Of a stretch of 64,000 nucleotides of DNA, positions 53,218 to 63,004 are shown in pieces. How positions within the stretch are numbered: the stretch's first letter is position 1; each line of letters begins with the position of its first letter. This DNA comes from Pyrinomonadaceae bacterium MAG19_C2-C3. Its GTDB lineage: Bacteria; Acidobacteriota; Blastocatellia; Pyrinomonadales; Pyrinomonadaceae. The position numbers and the translations under genes were made by a program. Where the stretch lies: assembly GCA_024330265.1 (NCBI GenBank), contig JANDLT010000022.1, positions 1-64,000 on the forward strand, written 5' to 3'. The notes under the pieces are model-generated. The model made no database searches and had not been told where the DNA came from. It worked only from the letters and a program-made list of their open reading frames with translations.

Positions 53218-54066
53218 TTTTTCGTTCCATGCGGGAAGCGGGGCGAGTCCGATGTGTTCGGAGAGAAGACAGCGCAGACGCGAATTGACGGGGCGCGGAG
53301 CGGGACGCTTCAGGTCGTGGAAGGAAACGGTTTCGAGTTCGGCGGCTTCTTCTCTAAATCCGGCGGCTTCGAGAAAGTGTCGGGCGAAGGTCGCGTAATC
53401 CGTTCCCGCACCGCCGCCCACGACGTGATAGATGCCGGGAAGGTCGAGCCGTGCGAGTTCGCAGAGTCGCGCGGCGAGGTCGCGGGCGGCGGTCGGGCTG
53501 CCGTAAGAATCATTGATGGCTTTGATGTTCGCTCCGCGTGCCGCGAGTTCTTTGATTAGGTTCGCGGTATCGGTGGCGACGCGGCTTAGAAAGTTTGTGC
53601 CGTGTGTGCCATAAACCCAACCCGTGCGAACGACGACGGTGCGCGCGTGCGCGGCTTGCGCCCGACGTTCGCCGTCGAGTTTGCTCTGCCCGTAAATGCT
53701 CAATGGATGTGCTTCGTCGCGTTGCGTATAGAAGCCGTCTTTCGCTCCGTCGAAAACATAGTCGGTGGAAATCGTCACGAAACAAGCGTTTGATTTATTG
53801 GCGGCGCGGGCGAGATTTTCAACCGCACCGGCATTGACGGCGTAGGCGCGTTTCGCATCCGTTTCGCATCCGTCAACATCCGTCCACGCCGCGCAATTGA
53901 TAAGCGCGTCGGGGCGAAGGCGTGCGACTTCGCGCGTCACGGCATCGGCATCGGTGATGTCGAGTGTCGAGCGTGTGAAACTTGCGACTTGATAATCGAG
54001 TGCTTCGGCGTGTTTGACGACGGCACGCCCGACCATGCCGTGCGCGCCGGTGACAAATAAATTCAT
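53197..54066 (-). CDS. rfbD: dTDP-4-dehydrorhamnose reductase
   Basis: The last step of dTDP-L-rhamnose synthesis. The 289-residue SDR protein has FVTGAHGMVGRAVVKHAEAL near residue 4, DALINCAAWTDVDGCE near 53, STDYVFDGAKDGFYTQRDEAHPLSIYGQSKLDGE near 100 with the YxxxK pair, and RTGWVYGTHGTNF near 147. The last residues VVMSDE are read from a tandem repeat. rfbB lies upstream; rfbA and rfbC are not in the window. Confidence 0.92.
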   Translation of the reverse strand: MNLFVTGAHGMVGRAVVKHAEALDYQVASFTRSTLDITDADAVTREVARLRPDALINCAAWTDVDGCETDAKRAYAVNAGAVENLARAANKSNACFVTISTDYVFDGAKDGFYTQRDEAHPLSIYGQSKLDGERRAQAAHARTVVVRTGWVYGTHGTNFLSRVATDTANLIKELAARGANIKAINDSYGSPTAARDLAARLCELARLDLPGIYHVVGGGAGTDYATFARHFLEAAGFREEAAELETVSFHDLKRPAPRPVNSRLRCLLSEHIGLAPLPAWNEKVVMSDE

Positions 54067-54086
54067 CTCGTTTCTCCGTAAGACTG

Positions 54087-54261
54087 TCCACGAAACACAC
54101 TAAATCAAAACCCATGACATCGGTACACAACGGACGAATGATTGTAGGGGCAGGGCTTGTCCCTGCCGCCTTCTAGGTGGCGGGAGAACACGGGCAGGGA
54201 CAAGCCCTGCCCCTACTATTCCAATGTCGCGTGTTCCGGTGTGCTTTGTGTGTTTCGTGGA
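54087..54261. repeat. Nested palindromes between rfbB and rfbD
   Basis: Outer 14-bp arms (54087-54100 and 54248-54261, TCCACGAAACACAC) enclose a perfect 24-bp pair (54144-54167 and 54193-54216) of the type GTAGGGGCAGGGCTTGTCCC. The inner arm is itself partly palindromic (GGGCAGGGACAAGCCCTGCCC). No ORF. Probable non-autonomous mobile palindrome. Confidence 0.8.
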
Positions 54262-54294
54262 TAGCTTCTCATAAATCTCTCGGCGTACTTAACA

Positions 54295-55326
54295 TCACAA
54301 AGTAGGAGCGCGTGAAGGCGCGCCGTATTGCTGTTGGTAATAAGCCTGATACGCGCCGTCGCGCACGCGCTCAATCCACTTCGCATTGTCGGCGTACCAC
54401 CGAATCGTTTTGGCGATGCCGCTCTCCCATGTCTCAAGCGGTCGCCAACCGAGTTCGGTTTCGGCGCGCGTGGAATCAATCGCATAACGACGGTCATGCC
54501 CTTTGCGGTCGGTGACGTAGGTGATAAGCGATTCCGGTTTGCCGAGCGACGCGAGAATCGAACGCACGATTTCGATGTTGCGACGCGGTTCGCGCGCTCC
54601 GAAACAATAGGTCGCGCCGCTCGCTCCGCGCTCTAAAGCCGCGAGAATCCCGCGCGCATGGTCATCAACATAAATCCAATCACGGACATTCTGCCCGTCG
54701 CCATAAACCGGAACAGATTCATCGTTCATCGCATTGGTGATAAGCAGCGGGATGAGCTTTTCGGGAAACTGTCGCGCTCCGTAATTGTTGCCGCAGCGCG
54801 TGGTGACGGTATCGAGATGATGCGTGTGATGCGCGGCGCGCACGACGTGTTCCGCCGCCGCCTTCGACGCGGCATATGGCGAGTTCGGCGCAAACGGTGA
54901 ATCTTCGGTGAAAAACGCCGCATCGTCTTCCGGCAGACTGCCCATCACTTCATCGGTCGAGACTTGCACGAATCTTTTGACGTTTTTGGCGCGGGCGGCA
55001 TCAAGCAAGACCTGCGTGCCGATGATGTTGGTGCGTAAAAACTCGTCCGCCGACATAATGCTCCGGTCAACATGCGACTCGGCGGCGAAGTTGATAATCG
55101 CCGCCGTGTCCGTATCGAGTGCGGCAAGCACCGCCTCACGATTGGCGATGTCGCCGCGCACAAAGCGATGCCGCGCCGCATCAACGCCGTCGAGATTGTC
55201 GAGATTGCCCGCGTAAGTCAGGGCATCGAAATTCGTGATATGCCATTGCGGGCGTTCCGCGAGAATGAGACGAACGAACGCCGAGCCGATGAAGCCCGCG
55301 CCGCCAGTGATGAAAATATGTTTCAT
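54295..55326 (-). CDS. rfbB: dTDP-glucose 4,6-dehydratase
   Basis: Makes dTDP-4-keto-6-deoxyglucose. The 343-residue protein has FITGGAGFIGSAFVRLILAE near residue 4, NFAAESHVDRSI near 78, STDEVMG near 122 with EDSPFAPNSPYAASKAAAEH (YxxxK), and TRCGNNYGARQFPEKLIPL near 175. It supplies rhamnose or other deoxysugars to the polysaccharide. It is followed by rfbD after the palindromic gap. Confidence 0.95.
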   Translation of the reverse strand: MKHIFITGGAGFIGSAFVRLILAERPQWHITNFDALTYAGNLDNLDGVDAARHRFVRGDIANREAVLAALDTDTAAIINFAAESHVDRSIMSADEFLRTNIIGTQVLLDAARAKNVKRFVQVSTDEVMGSLPEDDAAFFTEDSPFAPNSPYAASKAAAEHVVRAAHHTHHLDTVTTRCGNNYGARQFPEKLIPLLITNAMNDESVPVYGDGQNVRDWIYVDDHARGILAALERGASGATYCFGAREPRRNIEIVRSILASLGKPESLITYVTDRKGHDRRYAIDSTRAETELGWRPLETWESGIAKTIRWYADNAKWIERVRDGAYQAYYQQQYGAPSRAPTL

Positions 55327-55720
55327 AAGATTATAAGTTCGGTGAATTATAGAGTGCGACGTTATTGAAAGCTGATATTAAATGGTTGAAGCGGAAGGCA
55401 AAACCGTCGCCATGATTTTGGACGAATGCCCTACTGTCAGATTTGAAGCAAGACCGTCAAGATTATAAATTTGATTGTCGGGTGTCAACGAAACACTTTG
55501 CGGACGCACATACGGTCTGCTTGCTTGAGGTGCGAAGCGATTGTTATAGTCGCCCGTAAGTTGTTCGTCCGGCTGGCGAAGTCAAAGGTCGATTCTACAC
55601 AGATGGCGAAGTTTTCTTTCCTTCATATTTCATTCCGGTCGTATCGCTTTCATACCGATTGATTAACACTTAACCGCTTTCGTATTACTTCGCCCGTATT
55701 TTTACTTTTGCACCGCACCA
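55327..55720. other. Gap upstream of the ABC exporter genes
   Basis: About 390 bases lie between the rfbB start and the first plus-strand exporter gene. It must hold promoters for both directions. Weak AT-rich stretches (TTATTGAAAGCTGATATTAA near 55360) are seen, but no clear promoter. A 28-codon frame (55382-55468) is too weak to call. Confidence 0.4.
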
Positions 55721-56665
55721 ATGCCGTCAAGCCTTCCTGAAAACGCCTCAAGCCTCAAGTCAACATTCACCGTTGAAGACACTGCATCGCCCGGCGTAGT
55801 TTCATCAAAACCCGCTGATTCGGCAACCGCTATCATCCTTCCCGACGAACCGGTGGTTGTTATCGAAGCGCGCCGCTCATGGAGCGCACTCGACTTGCGC
55901 GAACTATGGGCTTACCGCGAACTGCTCTACTTCCTAACGGTGCGCGACATCAAGGTGCGCTACAAACAGACGGCACTCGGAGCGGCGTGGGCGATTATTC
56001 AACCGCTATTCACGATGCTCGTCTTCACGTTGTTCTTCGGCAGGTTGGCGGGCATTGACACGGGCGGTGTGCCGTATCCGCTTTTCGCGTTCGCAGGCTT
56101 GTTGGCGTGGACGTTTTTCTCAAACGCCGTCACGAACAGTGGCAACAGTTTAGTGACGGACGCGCGCTTAATCAGCAAAGTCTATTTCCCACGCATGATT
56201 ATTCCGGGCGCGGCGGTCGCCGCCGGATGGGTGGATCTGGGCATCGCGTTCCTCTTTTTTCTTGGTCTGTTGCTTTGCTACGGCGTCAGTTTGACGTGGA
56301 AACTCTTGTTGCTCGCGCCGCTGCTCGCGCTTGTCTCGCTGCTCGCGCTCGGCATAGGAATGCTGCTCGCCGCGCTCAACATCAAGTACCGCGACGTGCG
56401 TTATGCCTTGCCGTTTATCATTCAGTTGTGGTTGTTCGCCTCGCCCGTCATTTATCCGTCAAGTCTCGTTTCACCGGAGTGGCGTTGGGCTTTGATGCTT
56501 AATCCGATGACCGGCATCATCGAGAATTTGCGCGCCGCGTTGTTTGTCCAATCAGAGTTTAATTTGCCCTCGCTCCTCGCCTCCGTTCTCGTGACACTCG
56601 TGGCTTTGATTTTCGGGGCATACTACTTCAAACGGATGGAGCGCGAGTTCGCCGATATTGTTTGA
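55721..56665 (+). CDS. wzm: ABC-2 type polysaccharide exporter permease (Wzm-like)
   Basis: The 314-residue protein has a cytoplasmic N-terminal part (1-70, ending in RELWAYRELLYFLTVRDIKVRYKQTALGAAWAIIQPL). Six hydrophobic segments follow. This RxxLxxxTxRDIKVRYKQTxLGxxWAIIQP sequence is the hallmark of the O-antigen/teichoic-acid permease. It pairs with the ATPase three bases downstream to export a lipid-linked polymer to the periplasm. Confidence 0.92.
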   Translation: MPSSLPENASSLKSTFTVEDTASPGVVSSKPADSATAIILPDEPVVVIEARRSWSALDLRELWAYRELLYFLTVRDIKVRYKQTALGAAWAIIQPLFTMLVFTLFFGRLAGIDTGGVPYPLFAFAGLLAWTFFSNAVTNSGNSLVTDARLISKVYFPRMIIPGAAVAAGWVDLGIAFLFFLGLLLCYGVSLTWKLLLLAPLLALVSLLALGIGMLLAALNIKYRDVRYALPFIIQLWLFASPVIYPSSLVSPEWRWALMLNPMTGIIENLRAALFVQSEFNLPSLLASVLVTLVALIFGAYYFKRMEREFADIV

Positions 56666-56668
56666 AAT

Positions 56669-57988
56669 ATGAAGCCGATTATCCAAGTCGAAAACTTGAG
56701 CAAGCGTTATGTACTCGGAGCGCGAAGCGGGGAACATGCTTCCTACGGCAATCTGCGCGAGACACTCGCCGGAGCTATCCGTCGTCCGCTCGGATGGGTG
56801 CGCGGCACGCGGCGGAGCGGCGAGAAACAAACATTGTGGGCTTTGCGCGATGTGAGTTTCGACGTGCGGGCGGGCGAGACGGTCGGTATCATCGGGCGCA
56901 ACGGAGCCGGTAAATCAACGCTCCTCAAAGTATTGTCGCGCATCACGGAACCCACCTCCGGGCGGGTACGGCTCTACGGGCGCGTCGGTTCGCTCCTCGA
57001 AGTCGGCACGGGCTTTCACCCTGAACTTACGGGCAGAGAAAACATCTTCCTCAACGGTTCGATTCTCGGCATGAACCGTATCGAGATTACAAAGCGATTT
57101 GATGAAATCGTCGCCTTTGCCGAAGTCGAAGAATTTATTGATACGCCAGTCAAGCGTTATTCAAGCGGAATGTACATGCGTCTGGCGTTCGCGGTCGCCG
57201 CCCATCTTCAACCTGAAATACTGATTGTTGATGAAGTCCTTGCCGTCGGCGACGCGCAGTTTCAGAAAAAATGTCTCGGTAAAATGGGCGATGTCGCCCG
57301 CTCCGGGCGCACCGTGCTGTTCGTCAGTCACAACATGGCAGCCGTCACTCAACTCTGCAACAAGGCGATTCTGATGGAACGGGGAAAAATGGTGGAACAG
57401 GGGGAGACAAGCCGCATCGTACAATCTTATCTTGCGACAGACCACACCAGCGCGGCGGACATCAAGATACCAAAAGAGAGGCATTCGACGGAGTATTGCG
57501 GAGTTCAAAACATTCAAGTCAATCGCGTAAAATTAGTCAATGCCGCCACACCGAGTTTCGCGGTGCGATGGAAAGAACCGCTTGTCATGCGCTTCAGGTT
57601 CACGGTCAAGAAACCTTTACAGAACATCGCCTTCGGTTTTAGCGTGGCGACCGCGCAGGGCATTAACGTTTTCGCCGCACATCACACCGATTCAGGAACA
57701 GATTACTACTCGTTCGAGCCGGGAGTTTATGAAATCGAGGTTAGTGTCGGAAACCCGTTGCGCGCCGGTTTGCATACTCTAAGCTTCGGGGCGCATAACG
57801 GAATCAGCCGCGATATTCTTTTCCTCGTGCCGGAGATTGTGACTTTTGAAGTTCTCGATATTGCGATTGATGATGAGCCGTATTTGCCGAAGTCCAACAC
57901 GATTGTTAACGGCGAGAGTTGTTGGATGCCGGCGGTGAAGATGGAAAATGAAGTTGTTCGGCAAGCGAGAACAGAGACTTGGGTATGA
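56669..57988 (+). CDS. wzt: Polysaccharide ABC exporter ATPase (Wzt-like) with C-terminal carbohydrate-binding domain
   Basis: The 439-residue protein has a nucleotide-binding domain: Walker A GIIGRNGAGKSTLLKVLSRI near residue 75, ELTGRENIFLNGSILG near 120, signature YSSGMYMRLAFAVAAHL near 165, Walker B ILIVDEVLAVGDAQF near 185 and an H-loop VSHN. Residues from about 290 on form the Wzt-C beta-domain that recognises the modified glycan end. Start is ATG 56669; the family often begins with a longer segment before Walker A, as here. The next gene overlaps by four bases. Confidence 0.92.
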   Translation: MKPIIQVENLSKRYVLGARSGEHASYGNLRETLAGAIRRPLGWVRGTRRSGEKQTLWALRDVSFDVRAGETVGIIGRNGAGKSTLLKVLSRITEPTSGRVRLYGRVGSLLEVGTGFHPELTGRENIFLNGSILGMNRIEITKRFDEIVAFAEVEEFIDTPVKRYSSGMYMRLAFAVAAHLQPEILIVDEVLAVGDAQFQKKCLGKMGDVARSGRTVLFVSHNMAAVTQLCNKAILMERGKMVEQGETSRIVQSYLATDHTSAADIKIPKERHSTEYCGVQNIQVNRVKLVNAATPSFAVRWKEPLVMRFRFTVKKPLQNIAFGFSVATAQGINVFAAHHTDSGTDYYSFEPGVYEIEVSVGNPLRAGLHTLSFGAHNGISRDILFLVPEIVTFEVLDIAIDDEPYLPKSNTIVNGESCWMPAVKMENEVVRQARTETWV

Positions 57989-58803
57989 CAAGTAAAGAGG
58001 CAGCCGACGACAAGTCAGCGATTGGCTCGGCAGTTGATGTTTTTATTCCGGTGCATCGCAAAGACACGGCAACGCTGGGCTTGTGCATTCGCTCGCTTAA
58101 AAAGTATTTGACGCCGAAGCCGAATCGAATCGTAATTGTAACCAGTGGTATTGGCGACGCACTGCAAGCAAAAATCGAGCGGTGGGGCGGATGTGTCCTT
58201 GACGAATCGCTTGTTCCCGATTGCCCGTCGCTTGGGCGGATGCCGCGTATAGTTGTGCGCGGCGAAAACCGCACCGGCTGGTACTACCAACAGTTTCTAA
58301 AATGGGCGGTGCGTCATGTCGCCGTAACGCCTAGTTACGCGGTGGTTGACGCTGATACGGTTCTTATTCATCCGATTGCGCTCATGCGCGGCGGCAAATT
58401 TATGTTTCACAGAGGTGAACAGTTTCATCATCCGTACTTCATCACATTTGAAAAACTTTTCGGTTATTTCCCGGCGCGCCAACCGTCTTACATCGTCAAT
58501 TATATGTTGTTGGATTGCAGCATCGTTGGTGAAATCATCAATCGCATTGAGGCAAACGGCGGACACGGCAAGTGGTACGACAAAATCCTTGCCGCGATAG
58601 ATTGCGAGGAGCCTTCGTCTTTCTCGGAGTTTGAGACTTACGGTTACTACTGTAGCCGCTACCACCCGGATTTGTTCGAGTCGGAAGAGGGGCGGAATTT
58701 GATTTTGCCGACGACTCGCCGCCCGTTTCACAGATTTTACGAGATGCGCTTTCGGCGTGTATTCAATTCATTTTCATATCACGAATATAGGTTTAGAAAC
58801 TGA
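57985..58803 (+). CDS. DUF6492-like protein, possible glycosyltransferase
   Basis: The 272-residue protein has VDVFIPVHRKDTATLGLCIR near the N-terminus and GWYYQQFLKWAVRHV near residue 92. SYAVVDADTVLIHPI is a DxD-like site. The order resembles DUF6492-type proteins found in polysaccharide loci. The ATGA overlap with the Wzt-like gene shows one operon. The glycosyltransferase role is inference. Confidence 0.7.
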   Translation: MTSKEAADDKSAIGSAVDVFIPVHRKDTATLGLCIRSLKKYLTPKPNRIVIVTSGIGDALQAKIERWGGCVLDESLVPDCPSLGRMPRIVVRGENRTGWYYQQFLKWAVRHVAVTPSYAVVDADTVLIHPIALMRGGKFMFHRGEQFHHPYFITFEKLFGYFPARQPSYIVNYMLLDCSIVGEIINRIEANGGHGKWYDKILAAIDCEEPSSFSEFETYGYYCSRYHPDLFESEEGRNLILPTTRRPFHRFYEMRFRRVFNSFSYHEYRFRN

Positions 58804-58807
58804 GACG

Positions 58808-59551
58808 ATGAAGAAAGAGATGCGGACAAATGCCGAAGCGCAGACTGTTGCGGAGCTTATTAAAAGACTTAACGGGGTGATTGAGAAAAATGCCGTGCGT
58901 GTTGCACTCGATGTCGGAAGCCGCGACGCGCACATCGCCATTCTGCTCAAAGAACAGTTTCCGGCGGCACGGGTTTTTGCTTTTGAGTGCAATCCGGCGG
59001 CAGTCGCTTTATGTCGGCACAACATCGGCAGTCAGGATGGTGTACATCTTGTGGACAAAGCCGTTTCCGATACGGACGGGACGGTTGACTTTTACTCCAT
59101 CAACCCACAGCAAACCGTGACTCCGCACGCCGACGGCAATATCGGCGCATCGTCGCTCTTTCGCGCCAACCCTAATTATCCCCATGAGCGTTACGTTCAA
59201 GACCGCATTCAAGTCGAAGCCGTAACGCTAAAGCGATGGGCGAAGGAGAACGGCATTGAAGAAATTGATTTGATGTGGATGGATTTGCAGGGCGGCGAAC
59301 TTAAAGCTTTACGCGGGATGGAAGATTTGATTCACCGCACGAAAATCATTTTCACAGAAGTGGAATACAAAGAAATGTATGTCGGGCAACCGTTGTTTCC
59401 TGAAGTCAACGATTATCTCGTTGCTAATAATTTCGTTCTTTATCAAAAGATGAACACGTCGGACTGGTTCGGCGACGTACTGTACGTCCGCCGCGACCTT
59501 TGCCCGCGCGCGAGTTTCGGGGCGCGCCTCAAACGATGGTGGCGGGACTGA
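58808..59551 (+). CDS. FkbM-family methyltransferase
   Basis: SAM-dependent methyltransferase, likely O-methylating a sugar or the chain end. The 247-residue protein has VRVALDVGSRDAHIAILLKEQFP (the glycine-rich SAM loop DVGSRD) and VFAFECNPAAVALCRHNI (acidic end). VEAVTLKRWAKENGIEEIDLMWMDLQGGELKALRGM is the FkbM core (D.K.D.eG.E...L.G). ATG 58808 fits the start; the extra codons to 58757 lie in the upstream gene. Polymer-end methylation can fit the Wzt-C recognition model. Confidence 0.85.
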   Translation: MKKEMRTNAEAQTVAELIKRLNGVIEKNAVRVALDVGSRDAHIAILLKEQFPAARVFAFECNPAAVALCRHNIGSQDGVHLVDKAVSDTDGTVDFYSINPQQTVTPHADGNIGASSLFRANPNYPHERYVQDRIQVEAVTLKRWAKENGIEEIDLMWMDLQGGELKALRGMEDLIHRTKIIFTEVEYKEMYVGQPLFPEVNDYLVANNFVLYQKMNTSDWFGDVLYVRRDLCPRASFGARLKRWWRD

Positions 59552-59599
59552 AATATCAGCCGCTAAGTTGATAAGAGAAGTCTGAATTTAGTTTTCACC

Positions 59600-60793
59600 G
59601 TGCGAATTTTCTACGCATCCGACAGCAGCCCGAATCCGGCGTTTGAATCGAATTTGTGGCGCAACAATCTTTATGCGCCGCTTGTTGATTTGGGGCATGA
59701 AGTCATCGAGTTCGAGTACGGCGGGATGCGCAAGACGTTTCAGAATCTCGATGCGCGCGATGCGGAACAGCGTCGCTTTATCGCGCGCAATCGCCCGCGC
59801 TTAAGCGGTGAGTTATTGCGGCAACTGCGCGCGGCACACGCGACGCGCCCGATAGATTTGTTGTTCAGTTATTTCTACGATGCGTGCGTGATGCCGGAAA
59901 CCATTGATGCGATTCGGGACATGGGTATCACGACGGTCAACTGGTACTGCAACGGTTCGTATCAACTTCATCTCGTCAGTGAAATCGCTCCGCATTATGA
60001 TTGGTGTCTCGTGCCGGAAAAGTTTCGTCTGCCGGATTATGCGGCGATGGGGGCGCGTCCGCTTTACTGTCAGGAGGCGGCGAATCCGAATATTTATAAA
60101 CCTTACGATGTAGCGCAGGAATTTGATGTCGCCTTTGTCGGGCAGGCTTACGGCGAGCGTCCTGCTTATATTCACCACTTGCTTGAAAGCGGTATTGACG
60201 TGCGGGTGTGGGGGCAAAAGTGGGGAGATTTTACGGAGCGCGGACGCACCACGCAAAACTCTTCGCTTCGCCGCATCGCGCGCCTTGGGCGGCGTTTAAC
60301 AAGCATTGAAGGTTGGGCGCATGTCGCGCGTCGCGTCGGCGGCGCACTCGAATCGCGTACTGCCGACAAAGAGACGGCGATGAGTCTTCCGGTCGTAACG
60401 CTGCCGGAAACAATAATCGGGGATGCCCTCTCCGATGAAGAGATGATCAAGATGTACAGTCGCGCCAAAATCAATCTGGGTTTTTCAACCTGCGGCGACA
60501 CGCACCTTGCAAATGAGAGAATTGTCCAAGTCAGGTTGCGCGATTTTGAAGTCCCGATGAGCGGCGGCTTTTACATGGTCGAATACATGGAGGAGTTGGA
60601 AGAGTTTTTCCGCGTCGGTGAAGAGGTGGTTTGTTATTTCGACCCGGAAGATTTGGCGGATAAAATCAAGTTCTACCTGACACACGATGCAGAGCGTGAA
60701 CGCATCCGCCGCGCCGGATATGAACGCGCACGACGTGACCATACTTGGCATCGTCGTTTTCAAAACTCGTTTCAAGAGATGGGTTTGAGTTAA
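59600..60793 (+). CDS. Glycosyltransferase with CgeB/GT1-2-like C-terminal domain
   Basis: The 397-residue protein starts at GTG 59600 (VRIFYASDSSPNPAFESNLW). It has a C-terminal region typical of CgeB or Glyco_trans_1_2 domains: AKINLGFSTCGDTHLANERIVQVRLRDFEVPMSGGFYMVEYMEELEEFF, then a D(A/P)EDLADKIKFYL and RRAGYERARRDHTWHRRF motif. It probably acts on a nucleotide sugar in polymer synthesis. The sugar is unknown. Confidence 0.8.
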   Translation: MRIFYASDSSPNPAFESNLWRNNLYAPLVDLGHEVIEFEYGGMRKTFQNLDARDAEQRRFIARNRPRLSGELLRQLRAAHATRPIDLLFSYFYDACVMPETIDAIRDMGITTVNWYCNGSYQLHLVSEIAPHYDWCLVPEKFRLPDYAAMGARPLYCQEAANPNIYKPYDVAQEFDVAFVGQAYGERPAYIHHLLESGIDVRVWGQKWGDFTERGRTTQNSSLRRIARLGRRLTSIEGWAHVARRVGGALESRTADKETAMSLPVVTLPETIIGDALSDEEMIKMYSRAKINLGFSTCGDTHLANERIVQVRLRDFEVPMSGGFYMVEYMEELEEFFRVGEEVVCYFDPEDLADKIKFYLTHDAERERIRRAGYERARRDHTWHRRFQNSFQEMGLS

Positions 60794-60796
60794 ACG

Positions 60797-61807
60797 ATGA
60801 ACCCGCGCGTCAGTATTATCATGCCCGCTTACAACGCCGAGCGTTACATCGCGGCGGCGATTGATTCGGTTATCGCACAGACTTATCAAGCGTGGGAGTT
60901 GATTGTCATAGACGACGGCTCGCGCGACCGGACGGCGGAAATCGTGAAGTCATATCTCGCCGCCGATGTTCGCATCCGGTATATCTTTCAAGAGAATCGC
61001 AAAATGTCGAACGCGCGTAACAACGGAATTAAACACGCACGCGGCGAACTGATTGCTTTCCTTGATGCCGATGACTTGTGGCTGCCGGAGAAACTCGCGT
61101 TGCAAGTCGAGACGCTTGACCGCCAACAAGTTGATGTCGTATTCGGTGACGGGTTCATATTCACAGATGATGACACGCGCGACGAATCACGTTCTTTCAG
61201 CGGCAGTGAAGGACGCATCGCGGGAAGCGACATGTTTGAGTTAATGCTTACCGGAAACAAAATCGCGGTACTCTCCGTCATGATGAGAAGCGAGACGCTC
61301 ACCCGCGTCGGCGGCTTCGACGAGTCGCCGCAAATTCTCGGCTGTGAAGATTACGAGTTGTGGCTGCGTCTGGCTGAACGCGAAGCGAGTTTCTGCGGCA
61401 TGAAAGAGCATCTGGTAAGGTATCGGGTTCATGCAGGCGGAGTGAGTTCTAAGCGCGTCGAAATGTTGCGCGCAGAGATTGCCGTGTTGCGACGTTATCA
61501 CGCCCGCGCGTCACAACGCGGTAAAGTCACCGGACAGATTGCACACCGCAGAATCGCTGCGCTTTACCGCGAACTAAGTTCCGTGTTGCTGGCGCAAGGT
61601 AAAAGTTGCGACGTGCGCGAGAATTTGATTCAACTGCGCGCGTTTGATGCGACGGGTTTGAGGACGCTCGCCCATATCCTCGCGGTGAAAATCTTATCGC
61701 GCCATTACAACGAAATGCGCGGGCGGTGGATTGCTTTCAGGCAGGCGGGAAAGCCGAAGCGTTCACCGTTGGCGTCCGAAACCGTTTTCAAATTTGACGA
61801 CAGATGA
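60797..61807 (+). CDS. Family 2 glycosyltransferase
   Basis: The 336-residue protein begins MNPRVSIIMPAYNAERYIAAAI, with the GT-A fold signs WELIVIDDGSRDRTAEIV, NARNNGIKHARGELIAFLDADDLW (DxD) and GGFDESPQILGCEDYELWLRLAER (ED). It forms the sugar linkage in repeat-unit assembly. It starts three bases after the previous gene and overlaps the next by four. Confidence 0.93.
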   Translation: MNPRVSIIMPAYNAERYIAAAIDSVIAQTYQAWELIVIDDGSRDRTAEIVKSYLAADVRIRYIFQENRKMSNARNNGIKHARGELIAFLDADDLWLPEKLALQVETLDRQQVDVVFGDGFIFTDDDTRDESRSFSGSEGRIAGSDMFELMLTGNKIAVLSVMMRSETLTRVGGFDESPQILGCEDYELWLRLAEREASFCGMKEHLVRYRVHAGGVSSKRVEMLRAEIAVLRRYHARASQRGKVTGQIAHRRIAALYRELSSVLLAQGKSCDVRENLIQLRAFDATGLRTLAHILAVKILSRHYNEMRGRWIAFRQAGKPKRSPLASETVFKFDDR

Positions 61808-62922
61808 GAATGTTGTTTTTTAGTCCCTACGGTAGGCGTAACGGCGCAGAGATGGTGTTGTATAACATCATCCGCCGCGCCGACCGTGCGCGGTACGAGA
61901 TGGCTGTCGCGTGCGGCGAAGACGGAGATTTGTTTAATACTTTGCCCGCCGACGTGCGACGCTTTCCCGTGATGGCATCGCTGCCCGTCAGGGCTTATCA
62001 CCGGGCGCACGCGAAGTTACTGCCGAATATAAGCAACCCGGTATTGACGATGCTGCACCGTCGTTTTAAGCCTGACGTGTGGTACATCAACACCATAATT
62101 CGACCTGACTTGCTGCGCCACGCCGTTCAGAATCGCATTTCATGCATCATGCATTCGCACGAACTTGAAATGGCTTTTCCGTTTATGAGCAAGCAACAGA
62201 TGAGCGAGATTATTGATTACCCGCAATTGATTATCGCGTGTTCGGAAGCGGCGGCAAACGTGCTGCGGGTACTGGGTCGCACGGAGCGCATAGAGGTTTG
62301 TTACGGAATGGTCGAGTTGGCGAACGTCGCAGTTGAGGCTAATCGTCGCGCACATCTGCGCCGCGAGTTGGGCATCGCCGAACATTCGTTCGTCTGGGCG
62401 ATGTCCGGCTCGCATGATGTTAATAAAGATGCCGTGATGTTTGTGCGTGTCGCTAATGAGTTGTTGCGGCGCAAACCGGACACGCACTTTATATGGCTCG
62501 GTGGTGGAGAGAACGCTTACAGTTTATACGTCGAACAACTCTCGCACAGACTTGGTATCAGCGACCGAATCGCGTGGCTTGGCGCACGCACGGACGATTA
62601 TTATGATTACCTGAACGTCGCGGACGGGTTCGTTCTCACCTCGAAATATGATTCGTTTCCGTTGGTGATGATTGAGGCGGCGCATCTCGGAATGCCAATC
62701 GTGTCGTTTGATTCCGGTGGCGTGCGCGAATTTCTACGCGACGGAATGGGCGATATCGTCGTTGGCGGCGATGTCGTCAGTTTAATCGCGGCGATGGAGA
62801 GAATAATGGCGGGTGAAACATTTTTTGATTCAGAAATCGCACGCCGCCGCGCGGCGGATTTTGATGCACCGGTGCAATGTGCGCGGTGGGAAAGCATCAT
62901 GCGCCAATACTTCGCGGCATGA
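61804..62922 (+). CDS. Family 4 glycosyltransferase
   Basis: The 372-residue GT-B protein begins MRMLFFSPYGRRNGAEMVLY. It has VWAMSGSHDVNKDAVMFVRVANELL near residue 198, HFIWLGGGENAYSLY near 230 and GFVLTSKYDSFPLVMIEAAHLGMPIVSFDSGGVREFL (the EX7E region) near 278. It retains the C-terminal nucleotide-sugar-binding half expected of GT4. ATGA overlap with the previous gene. Confidence 0.93.
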   Translation: MRMLFFSPYGRRNGAEMVLYNIIRRADRARYEMAVACGEDGDLFNTLPADVRRFPVMASLPVRAYHRAHAKLLPNISNPVLTMLHRRFKPDVWYINTIIRPDLLRHAVQNRISCIMHSHELEMAFPFMSKQQMSEIIDYPQLIIACSEAAANVLRVLGRTERIEVCYGMVELANVAVEANRRAHLRRELGIAEHSFVWAMSGSHDVNKDAVMFVRVANELLRRKPDTHFIWLGGGENAYSLYVEQLSHRLGISDRIAWLGARTDDYYDYLNVADGFVLTSKYDSFPLVMIEAAHLGMPIVSFDSGGVREFLRDGMGDIVVGGDVVSLIAAMERIMAGETFFDSEIARRRAADFDAPVQCARWESIMRQYFAA

Positions 62923-63004
62923 TGGGTGCGTGCGATAACCGGCGATTGTATGGCTGGACTGTGGGCGGCGAAATCGTTTTGTCCGCGCGCCCGGAAGATT
63001 CACG

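Noticed and set aside
55382..55468. 28-codon frame before the exporter genes
   Set aside because: There is no ribosome-binding site and no second line of support.
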